Part shown: positions 36,116-47,455 of the stretch, piece by piece | How the letters are laid out: the number at the start of each line of letters is the position of its first letter | How positions within the stretch are numbered: the first letter of the stretch is position 1 | Assembly: GCA_029531795.1 (NCBI GenBank) | Contig: JAPEIS010000017.1 | Coordinates: 1-64,000, forward strand | DNA: 64,000 nucleotides | Reading direction: 5' to 3' | DNA from: Sclerotinia nivalis | Taxonomy: Eukaryota > Ascomycota > Leotiomycetes > Helotiales > Sclerotiniaceae | Made by a program: the position numbers and the translations under genes | Notes under the pieces: model-generated | What the model was told of the DNA's origin: nothing | What the model saw: the letters and a program-made list of their open reading frames with translations, nothing else | The model's database searches: none

Positions 36116-37684
36116 TCAAGAGATCAAATCTATTGGATAAACAGATCTTTCAAAATCGATACTAGCTTTTTGAGCTGAAGAAGTACTTCCTGTGGTAATT
36201 GTCTTTGGGTGTTTAGCAGCAGGCTTCGCTTCAGGTTTCTTCTGAATACTTTGAAAACGATTTGAATATCGAATTGATGGTATTGGTTCTTTGGATTCTT
36301 GATTCGCTTCTGAAGGGAAGTCCTTTCTTTTCCGGGTCAATTTCTTCGGACCCTTTTGCAGTCCAGCTGATTGTATAGATGGCTTTCGAACTGATTCTTG
36401 ATCAGAGTCGGGTGTCTTATTTCGATCTTCCGAAAGTCCAACAATAGATCTCTCTATTCCTTTTCTTTTTGATCTCTTTGAAATGCAAAGGATTGTTCTG
36501 GCTGAAAACTCAATATTAGCTAAGTTGACAATTTCCTATTCAGGACTAATATTATTCTTTGGGAATTCTTGGTGCTCAAAGTTTTTGTTCTGAAAAATCT
36601 TCAATCGCTTTTTAATGGTCTTATAATTTACGAACAAGAATTGGTTTCTTTATTACTTTTCTTTTTGGATAAATATATCAATCAGGGATACCAAGATTTC
36701 TATCATCTGATTAATCTATTCCTAATATCATCTTTGGAATTCGTTATCATTGAATCCAAATAATATACTTGTATATTGTTTAACGATAGTAAAGCTTTAT
36801 AATAATGATCCTAAAAGGATTATAGAGATGGGTCCAGATAATGCAAAGTTAATATTAAGAATGAAAGGGCAAAAAATATAAAGATCCTTTTTATTGAACT
36901 TTTTCAACTCAAAAAGAACAATTTGATTCTAAAGGGAATACTGAAGATTTTTATAAAAGTTATTATCCTTCATTTCTTGATTATCAAAGGCGATAGCGAG
37001 ATATAATATTGATACCAAAATAGATCTATAGGTCTCCAAAGAATCATTGAACCGAAGAATAGTACCAGATTGGAATACAATTGTACAAGAATTAATCTTA
37101 GCCAAATCTTTCTAATAGAAATCGTTATTACATTCAACTTTTTGGAATGTATTTCTTTGTATTATCTAATCAAGATTATATCAAGGTTGATAAGAGAAAG
37201 AATACTTCTTTAGGAGGTCTCGAATCAGTTTGTAATCTTTATCGAAGATACTTGGAATAAAAACTTGATGTTTCTTATAGATATCCTCGATTGATTTTCC
37301 CAGCTAAAGCAAATCAATCATAATGGTAATCCTTTTGAAGATTTCTAATATATATTTCTTGGAAATCAGATTGAAAAGGTTAGAAAATGAATAATAGCGG
37401 GTAAGCTTCTAGTTACAATTAGGAGACTGTAATATCGATAAAAAAACGGGAACAAAGTGGAACTTATAATCTTTTCGAGTATGAATAATAGCTTACTACA
37501 AAAATAAATCACTTCTAAAAAGGAATTGAATAAAAGAAAAGTAATAATTTGGAAATGGACCTTCTTTAAGGATTTTATAGAAATGCTATTCGTAGGTAAC
37601 AAAAACATTATTGCAAAGAAAAGATATATCAAAGAAATTTCTAGATTTGAAGATCTATTGGAACTCCGGAATTTGTAAGATAGA
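36116..37684 (-). pseudogene. Third ORF of element D, C-terminal half (orphan)
   Basis: Second half of a decayed frame of about 1050 codons lying downstream of integrase (first half 47456-49060). The frame continues from 37684 to 36116 with stops but no shift. Content: a hydrophobic/aromatic part (FPNYYFSFIQFLF; KDYKFHFVPVF; SIEDIYKKHQVFIPSIF), then a basic, Ser/Pro-rich tail (CISKRSKRKGIERS; LTRKRKDFPSEANQ) that looks like a nuclear targeting or nucleic-acid-binding tail. No family recognised. It ends about 125 bp before the polypurine tract. Confidence 0.6.
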
Positions 37685-37689
37685 ATCCT
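37685..37689. repeat. Target-site duplication ATCCT, left copy
   Basis: ATCCT immediately left of the LTR at 37690. The same five bases lie immediately right of the LTR ending at 47455 (47456-47460). Counting them once restores D's reading frame. Confidence 0.85.
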
Positions 37690-37852
37690 TATCACGGTGA
37701 GGGAAAAGGTATGTGTAGGTTTGATCTATTGTTGTACTACGAGGAGGAGAAGAAGATCAAGGAGGTGATCTGACTATATAGAAGTGAATGTATGCATATG
37801 TGCCTAAGGCATACATAATCATATGCAAATGAAGGGAGATGAACCTGTAACA
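37690..37852 (-). repeat. 3' LTR of element A, 163 bp
   Basis: Plus strand TATCACGG...CTGTAACA, same length as 39323-39485 and 47293-47455. TATCAC and GTAACA would both come from TGTCAC/GTGACA termini by RIP. Minus strand TTGAGGAGGGGATA next to it is the polypurine tract. Confidence 0.9.
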
Positions 37853-38749
37853 GTATCCCCTCCTCAAGAAAACCATTTGATCCCAAATAGGTATTAAAAA
37901 ATAAAGAAAAATAAAGAAAAAAATATAGATCTCTTTCCTCAATTAAATCCCTAAACAAAAAACGTATGATATCCCTCAATAATGTTATATCCTTTATTGT
38001 TATAATACGTAATATACCTTTAAACGAAATGAACAATCTTGATACGAATAGATCTTCGTAGAATGGGTATAGCAATTGCGCTGTATAACTCCGATTGCAA
38101 ATTCTGTGGTTTCGATTGCAATATAGTAGTATTGGAGTGCTTTAGGATCTAAGCTAGCGGCCCTAGCTTCTCTAGATGAAGACGATAATATTCGATAAGA
38201 ACCTTCTCGTTATCCTTTAAATCATTAACTAATTGCTAAGTTAGCGTGTAGTATCTCTATTTGACCAAATAATGATAACCATCCTTATCGTGACTATCTA
38301 GAACTTTTTCAAATATCCATTTCTGAATAGGCTCATTTTCATTGTCGTTTTATTCCAAAATTCTATCCCATATAGTCAGGGATTCTGACTCGTTAATCAT
38401 TACTTGAATCAGGAAATGAGAATTAGTATAAACTGAAAGTAAAAGAGAATAATAGAAAACAGAAAAGATTTTAACATTTTCAAATAATTGAATAAAACAA
38501 ATACAAAAATAAATTTTGATAATCTTATAAAGGTCGATCTATTTATTATCTAGTTTTTTTGTTTTGCACAAAGTCTTTATATTTTTGATATTGACAAAGA
38601 CTTTCTAATTAATTGTATAACAAAGTGAATCAAAATAGTAATGGTTAGTATAATTTTCATAAATAACAATTGCTTATTATACAAGAATACAAAGTTGCTT
38701 CAAGATATGTTCTATACGATTTGTAGTTCTATTATTTTTAAAGAATTCC

Positions 38750-39315
38750 CGTTTTTATATTAGAATCATATCTAATAGATAAGGTTTACTAAATTCAATA
38801 CCTAGATATAGATTAAAATTGTAATTGGCGAAGAAAAGCAAATAACCAGTTGTTTCAGAGATCAAATTATTGGATACAAATTCGGCTAAGGATAATCAAT
38901 CCAATTAATCGTCTTGATGATAGTTAACAAAAGCTCGTAAATACTACTTCAGAACCGAATTAATATACTCAATCTAATTATCTATTTGAGAATAAAAAAC
39001 TGAAGAATATTTTAAGGTAACTCCCAATCGCTCCGAAAGTTGTAATCAGAATCCTGATACGAACTGCATTCCCCGATCGGAAATGATATTATCCAGAAAT
39101 CCATGAAGTATATAGATACAATTGATAAAAGCATCGATTAGCTCCTCTATCGTTAATATACATATACCAATAAAATGTCTTATTTTGGTTAACCTACAGA
39201 TTATTACTAAGATATATTTATAGGTAGAATTATAACAAATGCAATCCGGAAACAGTATAATATAATCGATTGAGATATCAGACCATATACGAAAAGGGAC
39301 AGATAGCGGTTTCAA
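38750..39315 (-). pseudogene. Integrase core of element A
   Basis: Open piece 39046-39315 reads WSDISIDYIILFPDC (first catalytic Asp), VIICRLTKIRHFIG, and NIISDRGMQFVS (second catalytic Asp). This is the typical core of chromovirus integrases of the Tf1 type. Downstream it breaks into stops. Confidence 0.85.
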
Positions 39316-39322
39316 AAATCCG

Positions 39323-39485
39323 TATCACGGTAAGGGAAAAGGTATGTGTAGGTTTGATCTATTGTTGTACTACGAGGAGGAGAAGAAGGTCAAGGAGGTG
39401 ATCTGATTATATAGAAGTAAGTGTATGTATGTATGTCTAAAGCACATATGATTATGTGTAGGTGAAGGGAGATGAATCTGTAACA
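39323..39485 (-). repeat. 3' LTR of element B, 163 bp
   Basis: TATCACGG...CTGTAACA on the plus strand. This is the middle of three same-oriented LTRs (37690, 39323, 47293). Confidence 0.9.
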
Positions 39486-39689
39486 GTATCTTTTTCTTAA
39501 GAAATCTATTTGATCTTAAATGGGTATTAAAAAATAAAAAAAAATATAAAAAAAATACAGATCTCTTTTCTCAATTAGGTTTTTGAACAAAAAAACATGT
39601 GATATCCTTTAATGATATTATATCTCTTATTGTTATAATATGTAATATACCTTTAGGTGAAGCAAACAATCTTGGTGCGAGTGGATCTT

Positions 39690-39960
39690 CATAGAGTAGG
39701 TGTAGCAATTACGCTGTGTAACTCCGATTGCAAATTCTGTGGTTCCGGTTGCAATATAGTAGCGTCGGGGTGCTTTAGGACCCAAGCTGGTAGCCCTGGC
39801 TTCTCTGGATGAAGGCGATGATATTCGATAAGAACCTTCTCGTTACCCTTTAAGTCATTAGCTGGTTGCCAAGTTGGCGCGTAATGTCTCCATTTGATCA
39901 AATAATGATGGCCATCTTTATCGTGATTATCTAGAACTCCTTCAAATATTCATTTCTGAA
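39690..39960 (-). pseudogene. Chromodomain of element B
   Basis: Open piece 39689-39901 reads IKWRHYAPTWQPANDL followed by LIEYHRLHPEKPG: the end of a chromodomain (WK/RxY...TWxPxxNL) and the usual HPEKP tail. It is unusually well kept for this block. Targets integration to heterochromatin in active relatives. Confidence 0.82.
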
Positions 39961-39999
39961 TAAGCTTATCTTTATCGTTGTCCCGCTTCAAAATTTTGT

Positions 40000-40920
40000 T
40001 TTGTGTAATCAGGGATTTTGATTTGTTAATTGTTGTTTGAGCCGGGAAGTGAGGATTAGTATGAATTGGAAGTAAAAGAGAATAATGGAAAACAGGGAAG
40101 ATTTTAATGTTCTTAGACAATTGAACAAGATAAATACAAAAATAAACTTTGATAATCTTGTAAGGGTCGATTCATTTATTATCTAGCTTTTTTGCTTTAT
40201 GCGAAGTCTTTATATTTTTGGTATTGATAAAGACTTTCTGGTTAGTTGTATAGCGAGGTGAATCAGAGTGGTGGTGGTTAGTATAGTCCTTATAAGTAGC
40301 AACTATTTGCTATACAAAAGTACGAAATTGCTTTAAGATATATTTTATATGATTTGCGGTTTTATTACCTTTAAAGAATTCCTGTTTTTGTATTAGAGTT
40401 ATATCTGGTGGGTAAGGTTTATTAGGCTCAATATCTAGATATAAATTAAAGCTGTAATTGGCGAAGAAAGGCGAACAATCAGTTGTTTCAGAGATCAAAT
40501 TATTGGATACAAATTCGGTTAAGGGTAGTCAATCCAATCAATCGTTTTGATAATAGTTAACAAAAGCTTGTAAATACTGCTTCAGAACCAAGTTAATATG
40601 CTTAGTCTGATTATTTATTTGAGAATGAAAAGCTGAAGAATGTTTTAAGGTAACTCCCAATCGCTCCGAGAGCTGTGATCAGAATCCTGATACGAATTGC
40701 GTTCCCCGATCGGAAATGATATTGTTCGGAAGTCTATGAAGTGTATAGATGCAATTGATAAAAGCATCGATTAGCTCCTTTGTTGTTAGCGTATATGTAT
40801 TGATGAAATGTTTCATTTTGGTTAATCTGCAAACTATTATCAAGATATGTTTATAGGTAGAATTATAACAAGTGTAATTCGGGAGTGGTGTAATATAATC
40901 GATTGAGATATCAGATTATA
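40000..40920 (-). pseudogene. Integrase of element B, C-terminal part
   Basis: From the Tc1 insertion leftwards: catalytic-core remnants near 40680-40920 parallel to those of element A, then 40310-40498 with [17 protein letters not shown], the region after the catalytic Glu. The catalytic domain continues at 42305 on the other side of the Tc1 element. Confidence 0.75.
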
Positions 40921-40922
40921 TA

Positions 40923-42302
40923 CAGTACTAGACCACATCTATTTGCTGGCCCGGATTTCACCCGGATTTCATTATCAATATCATTCTATTCAAAATAAAT
41001 TATTAAATCAATCATTTATTATTTTAAAGTAAAATTTTAATATATTTGAGATCTTGATTTATATTTTAATAAAATAAAAAATTTATTTATATACTCCACT
41101 TTAAATCTTCAATATTTAGTATGCCAGCCTTCAGCCGTGATACAGGCCTCTATCCTCCTCGACATACTAGCTCCCAATTTTATAAATAACTCGTCATCTA
41201 ATGTATCCCATGCTGCTTGCAAACAACTTTCTAGCCTTTGTCTAGCGTATTCCGTATTGCTTCGATCATTAGCAACATCAGGAAACATCTCAAAAACACA
41301 TATTTTTAGATGCCACCATATATGCTCTATAGGATTGAGATCGGGAGAGTAAGGGGGCCATTTTTCAACCAATTGAATGCCTCGATTGCGAAACCACTCT
41401 TGTACTTTGGTAGCACGATGAATAGGAGCATTATCCTGCATAAATAAGTATCCTGAATCCAATCCTTCGAATATAGGGGCAACCTCTCCTTCAAGAACCT
41501 CAAGATAAGAATTAGCACTATACCCATGTTTTGCACTCTCAAAATCTCTATCCATAATATAGAGTTTACTCCTTCCGGTATCACAAAAGCCCCCCCCAAA
41601 CCATAACCTTCATATTCTTATTCGTAATATAAGTTTGAACCATATTTCGATCCCATTTTTGAGGAGGAGTACGAAAGACCCACTCATTCTTTTTCCCCCG
41701 GCCCCGCTCTACAGAGCATTCGTCGGACCAGAATATTAAGCCCCATTCCTCTACTGTGAGGCCCCTCATAGTAAGGCACCATGCAAGCCGTTTAAGTGCA
41801 TGTTCCTGAGTAAGGAATGGCCTCCTTTTAGCTCTCCAATTGAGGATTCTATGATTCTTGAGGATCCTTTTAATGGTAGTGATACTACAATCCAATCTAC
41901 ATGCTTTTTTGACCTCCTTATATATAGCTTTTGGATATAATCGTATATAGCGTATCAGAATTCGTTCGTCTCGTTCGGTATATGATTTCTTTCGAGTTTT
42001 CTTAGGTAGAGAGGCTCCTTCGTTGCGCAATGAGTCTTGCTTTATAGTGTAGGATATCGTTGATTGGGGGATTCCAAGCTCCCTTCCAATTTTTGTGGGT
42101 CTAGCACCTTCCTCTGCCTTCCCTATGATTTTCCCACGCATATATAGGGTGAGATGCTTAAAAGCTACCTCATTTATATTAATTGACCCTAAAGGAATAC
42201 GTGGTGTTGACATATTCAATAAATAATTCATATAGTTGAAGAACGCGTTCGAGGAAAACGCGTTTTATTCGTGTTTCGCCTAATATAAGTGGAGAGGTGC
42301 TG
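40923..42302 (-). mobile_element. Tc1/mariner DNA transposon, nearly intact and RIP-free
   Basis: 1380 bp between TA duplications (40921-40922 and 42303-42304). Ends are imperfect inverted repeats: CAGTACTAGACCACAT on the left against CAGCACCTCTCCACTT read inward from the right. The same site without an insert exists in element A (near 39286-39292), which confirms a clean TA insertion. One transposase gene on the minus strand fills it. It lacks the stop-rich pattern of the surrounding element and is visibly less AT-rich, so it arrived after the main RIP decay or escaped it. Confidence 0.92.
41109..42231 (-). pseudogene. Tc1-type DDE transposase with one frameshift
   Basis: Cut-and-paste transposase of about 373 residues if the shift is ignored. 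N-terminal half 42231-41581: helix-turn-helix (IGRELGIPQSTISYTIKQ), second DNA-binding part, first catalytic Asp in WSDECSVERG. C-terminal half to 41109: LYIMDRDFESAKHGY, second Asp in MQDNAPIHRA, catalytic Glu in SPDLNPIEHIWW. There are 35 residues between the second Asp and the Glu, one more than in classical Tc1 (DD34E). The only break is in a run of eight C on the plus strand (41590-41597); seven would keep VWGG joined to FCDTGRSK. ATG 42213 is an alternative start. No other stop is present. Confidence 0.9.
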
Positions 42303-43639
42303 TATGAAAAGGGATAGGTAACGGTTTCAAAAATCCGGGAGGCGTCGATTTGGACGATTTGGTGCGAGTACAAAGTTTGCAGGTTTTTATATAAAATGCA
42401 ATCTCTAAATGTATATTAGGCTATTAGTATGTACGAGAGACAAGATCGATTGTTTTAGTTCGACCAAAATGGTTAGCAGGATTAGAAGAATGAGTTCGAT
42501 AGATAATTTGGAGTTTGAGCTTATTGTTTGATGGAATCCAAATCTTATCTCGGTAGTAAATTCTATTATTTTGGACCGAACAATTTTGTATAGCGATCTG
42601 GAGGGTTTTACGATGCTCTTTTGGTTATTTAATTATCAATAGATTGTTAAGAGCAGAGATAAGTTGATCTGTGATATCGGATTTAGTATATGTTATATTG
42701 ATTAAGGTATCAATTGATTGATTGTAGAATGGTACTATTGTCTTTATTAGTGCCAAATTGATATATCTAATCAAATCCTTATAAAGATCGTCGTCAAAAC
42801 GGTTCTAAGGAAGGACAATGCGTTTTCGATTCTTTAGATGCTCATCGTTTAGATTAGAGCGATACAGCCGATCTTTGTATTTTCTATTTAGTGCGTTTGG
42901 TCGAATAGCTTTGTTTTCTGGTCGATAGATTATACAGAAATTATATTGAGATAGAAATTCAGATCATCGCACTTGCTGTTGATTGAGAGCTTTTGTAATC
43001 ATAAAATATTCGAAGTTCTTATAATCAATGAAAATCTCGAATTCCTTTTATAAATTTTGAAACTCTAAACATCATTTTTCTATTGTTTTGATAATAGCGA
43101 ATAGTTCTTTATCGTAGATCTCATAATTACATTCCATTGCTATATACTTAAATGAAAAATAAACGATTAAACACAAAATATTATTATTATCATATTGTAA
43201 AAGAACTCCTTTTAAAGCCTAATCGGAAGTATCGGTTTCTAAAACAATTTTCTATCTGTAATCAAAGTATATCAAAACCGACACTATTGTGAAAGCTTTT
43301 TTTAAAGTATCAAAAGCCTTTGTATAATCTACAATCCAATCCTATATAATATTCTTCTACAAAAGATTATTGAGAAAACAATAAATCTTTGAAAAATCTT
43401 TTATAAAACATCAATAGAAATTGGCGAAACCAAGAAATCGTTGTAAATCCTTTATATATAAAGGCAATTCCCAAGATATAATAATTGTAACCTTTTCTTG
43501 ATCCATTTCGATGTCTTCGATTGTAATAATAAAATCCAAATACTTTGTTTTTATAATTTCGAACTCATATTTGTTAATATCAATCTATAATCCAATATTC
43601 ATTAACTTTTGAATTACTTGACGGACATGCTCTTTATAC

Positions 43640-44260
43640 TCTATAGGATTATCGGAGTAGATTAGAACGTCATCGAGATATACAATGCAATACTTGTTCA
43701 ATTTGTCGAAAAGCATATGATTGATATAATATTGGAATGATACAGATGTATTACAAAAACCGAAAAGTATAACTAGAGATTCAAAAAGATCAAAACGAGT
43801 AATGAATATAGTTTTCTATTTATCCCTTTTAGCGATTCGCAATTTGTTGAACGTTGCAATGATATCAAACTTGATATAAATTTTTGCATTGCAAAAAGCG
43901 TTTAGTGTTTCGCAAACAATGAGTAATAGATAACGATTCTTTATAATAACGTTATTTAGTTCTTGATAATCTTGACAAATGCGGATCCCCCCTTCCAGCT
44001 TAGTAACCAATAGCAAAGGAGAAACGCATCGCGATCTCGATTCCCGAATGAACTCTTTGAAGAGATTATCATCAAACCATTTGTATACTATTACCAATTC
44101 CATTAGCGATAAAGGGCGGTTTTTGAAATAAGGTAGCTTTTTACTGAATATTAATTCAATTTTATGATCCCAGATTCGACGAGACGGCAATTTATCTGTA
44201 TAATATAAAAGGAAGACAAAAAGTTTGTTTTGTAATTATATAGAAAACCTTTATTATATT
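43640..44260 (-). pseudogene. Reverse transcriptase of element B
   Basis: Open piece 43816-44190 carries RESRSRCVSPLLLVTKLEGG, RICQDYQELNNV and AKIYIKFDIIATFNKLRIA. The catalytic box near 43655-43690 reads YLDDVLIYS, with both Asp kept. RNase H follows at about 43450-42800 in pieces. Confidence 0.82.
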
Positions 44261-45225
44261 TGATCATCATTAAGGGGAGGTTTGCCAGTTAAAAATTTGT
44301 TGATATCAGCTTCAAAGATCTTTCGCAAATGGAGCGGTTTGTAATAATCGTATATAAAATCATGAAATTGCAATGATGTTCTAGAGAGCATCTCTATTAT
44401 ATTACCTTGCCCTTGTAAAATCGATCGAAAATCCCCTTCTGTGAATGTCGAGGATAATGTAATTTATCGCAGATGATCTTGTTCAATAGTTTTCTGTACA
44501 GCATCCAATTCATCCTATATCAATCGAATAACCCGAACGTTATCTTGTTAACAAAACGAAACAAAACTAGAAGCTTGCAATCAACGAATATCATCCATAT
44601 TTAGACTTGTATCTTTATAAATAGATATAGAAAGTTCCTCAACAGAAAACAAAAGCAAACGGTTTTTTAGATTGTGAATAAGCCGACACCGATCTGCAAT
44701 CTTTAAGATCGATTTTGGACACAGATAATTGGGAATCATCTGTACTTGATTATTTGATTCTTCGTAGCGCTTTGTTCGATAATGATTCATACCAAACATC
44801 AGATCTTACTGAAATTCGAGGTCAATAGAAGAATCATCAGATTGTAATATATAATCTTCATCTGGTATTTCTTTAATAGAAGGTTTTTTATAAAAAGTTC
44901 TTTTAAAAGTAAAAAGCATTTGAATAAATGAACAATCGATATCGTCCTTTGGATAATCCTCGATATATAGAGAGTAGTATTTATAAATTGTGTATTTAGC
45001 TTTTATATCAGGATCGGTAAGGAATTTATTTAAAGGTTCGATAGTATTAACGATTTGTTATAAAATAACTTTTGCTAGATCTTTTTATTCCTTGATCGAA
45101 GATAGAATCGTTAATATAGTAACTAGCTTTGAATCATAATATATCAAACAATTGAAAGCGTAGTAGTTTAAAGAGAATATTAAATTCATCTCTGTTTAGT
45201 TGATAATAGGATTGTAATATTATAA

Positions 45226-45570
45226 TTATGATAAATCAAAGATTAATAGTGTCTTTGATAAAAGCTGGATAATATAAAAAAACCAATACTTATAATAATC
45301 TCTTATAACAATTTCCATTACAAAATATTCTATAATTCTGTCGACGACCTTTCTATCAGTAAATCGGAATTCGCAAAGGTAAAGTAAAAATTGTATTTCA
45401 ATATTATATTTGGAAACAAAAGAACGATTAGTAAAGGTTTCTTTAGAATATTCATTATCAATAAGACTTGTAATAATAAAGGGATTTTCATATATAAGGA
45501 ATATAATGGTTTTAATGAATAGAGATTTACTATTTATAAAGTTGAACTGTAATAATTTATCTTTATCCAT
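45226..45570 (-). pseudogene. Protease of element B
   Basis: Open frame of 114 codons aligned by eye with element C's protease near 52800. The active site reads SLIDNEYSKE where C has SLIDSGYSGK, so Asp-Ser-Gly became Asp-Asn-Glu by G-to-A changes. The segment FVSKYNIEIQ and LCEFRFTDRK follows as in C. Confidence 0.75.
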
Positions 45571-45699
45571 TTCTCGATTTACTTTCTTACCCTTAGTATT
45601 CCTCTACAAGCGATTTTTCGTAGAGATTAATCTTTTCCCTATTCGGGACTTTCCTTGACTAAACTGGATATAAAGACAACCTCCTCTGACTCGATATAA

Positions 45700-47250
45700 C
45701 CTTGCCATTGTGCCTGATTCAAATACTATTGGCTTTATACCCAATTACTAGTATATCCTCCTCGAAATCCATTGCGATTATTATTAAATCTATTGACGCC
45801 TCGAAAAACCAGAATAACAATGTATTGATCGGGGGCCGGATTAGTTGAGACAATAGTATTGCAATTGGAAAAGATATTAACAAAAACTTATTTATTAGAA
45901 AAAAGATTACTATTGATATTATAAATAGTATAACAATCAATCTGAAGATAATCGATCCTACCACAACAATTACAAGAAATTGCAGGATTAAACTTCTTTT
46001 TCTTATTTTGCAGACCCTTTTTCTATTGTCCCTTTTATTTCATTATATCAAGATCTATAAGATTATTGTCAACAACAAATGCTTTACCAGAATTTTTATT
46101 ATAATATTTAGCGTTGCAAAGATTCTAACTTCAAATAGAAAATTTCTTTTGCCAATTATCAACATCGTTGGCTATATAGGGGTTCGAGTTATCAATGACC
46201 AAAGTTCGAAAAAGGGCCGTAACCTTTTGCTTCATCGCGTTAACAATCTTGTGATCAAATTTATAGCAAGAATTAACAAGATGAGACAATGTAAAAAAGA
46301 AAACCGAAAAGGATTCCTTTAGATCTATAGAAAGTTTGTCGAATTTGAACGAGACTTTCCTTTCGATATCTATAGAGATATATAATTTGTCCAATTTGGC
46401 CAAAAACAAAATAGCGGAATCGAAGCAAATAGAATCGTCAACAAATCTGATAATATCCGTAATATACTTTTATCGTATTTGATTATCGAGAAGACTAATA
46501 ATATAACTAATCTTCTTTTGTTCGAAAACAAAAAGTTGTAAATCGATTATCCAACAAAGTTGCAAATCCAACTTTCAGGATTGATAATCCTTTTATCAGA
46601 TAAGAATATTAGATCTTTCGTTTTTAAAAACGGACGGGTCTTTCTGAGTTTGGCGGAGAGTAATCGGTTTTTAATTAGTGGCAGTATCATCAGTGTTTAG
46701 CTGAACTTGTTTACTGATTAGAATGCAAAAAAACTCGATGTTTTCTACTTTGAATTTTTTAACCTTATTTGTTTAAATGATGATATAAATAGCTTAAATA
46801 ATAAAGCGATCTTCGATAATAAAGAAAACATAATTCAGGTAAGCAATTTATTCATTAAAATCGGCAACGAGGTTTGATATCATTAGAACATCCAATTCTG
46901 CTAGGATTTGTATAATAATAGGCTATTAGCTGAAGATTCGTTAGATTTCGGTACGAATTCCTTCGATAGAAGTAGGAGTCGCATTATTAGCGGATATAGA
47001 ATCGGAAGCTATTATAAAAAGAATTATAATTGCACTAAATAATCGATAAGGAATTTGCGATTATATAAAAGCAATCAAAAACAGATACGAAAGCCTACGA
47101 ATAAATATGATCGCATAAAAACAATCAGGGATCAGAAGCTGTACAAAAGCAGATAAGAAATGCGACTATACAAAAGCAAACGAGTTATGACAATGCGAAA
47201 GCAATCGAAAACAGATATAGAAGCCTATAAATGATTTGACAAAATTAGAT
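45700..47250 (-). pseudogene. Gag of element B
   Basis: Capsid piece 46131-46409 (MKQKVTALFRTLV...NPYIANDVDNWQKKF) matches element C's gag at 51923-52114. A zinc knuckle near 45940-45985 reads C-N-C-C-GRID-Y-LQID-C, CX2CX4HX4C with His changed to Tyr. Confidence 0.7.
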
Positions 47251-47292
47251 CATTTTGTAAAGTAACGGAGCCTTTGAAAGGGTAGTACAAAC

Positions 47293-47455
47293 TATCACAA
47301 TGAGGGAAAAGATATATGTAGGTTTGATCTATTGTTGTACTACAAGGAGGAGAAGAAGGTCAAGGAGGTGATCTGACTATATAGAAGTGAGTGTATGCAT
47401 GTGTGCCTAAGGCATACATGATCACGTGCAGGTGAAGGGAGATGAACCCGTAACA
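47293..47455 (-). repeat. 5' LTR of element B (probably an A/B hybrid), 163 bp
   Basis: TATCACAA...CCGTAACA. The right half keeps more C and G than the other two copies and is close to the fragment at 7135-7226. Its outer flank ATCCT pairs with the flank of element A's LTR, not with B's own. Confidence 0.88.

Larger units (their letters stand above)
37690..39322 (-). mobile_element. Element A: truncated chromovirus, 3' part only
   Basis: 3' LTR (37690-37852), then on the minus strand a purine-rich tract, a degenerate chromodomain (about 38060-38320) and integrase (38750-39315). The whole is a diverged copy of 39323-40945 plus the piece after 42305 in element B. It stops at ATCCG (39318-39322), where B's LTR starts. 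The rest of A, including gag and RT, is absent from the window. Confidence 0.85.
39323..47455 (-). mobile_element. Element B: chromovirus carrying a Tc1 insertion
   Basis: Nearly full-length chromovirus of the same family as A. 5' LTR 47293-47455, gag about 45700-47250, protease 45226-45570, RT about 43640-44260, RNase H about 42800-43450, integrase (split by the Tc1 element), chromodomain about 39690-39960, 3' LTR 39323-39485. Without the Tc1 insert and one TA it is 6751 bp. RIP-degraded throughout. Its 3' flank is ATCCG and its 5' flank ATCCT, so they do not match; see findings. Confidence 0.88.

Noticed and set aside
37366..37695. 109-codon minus frame ending in the A LTR
   Set aside because: Out of phase with element D's third ORF; hydrophobic chance frame in AT-rich DNA.
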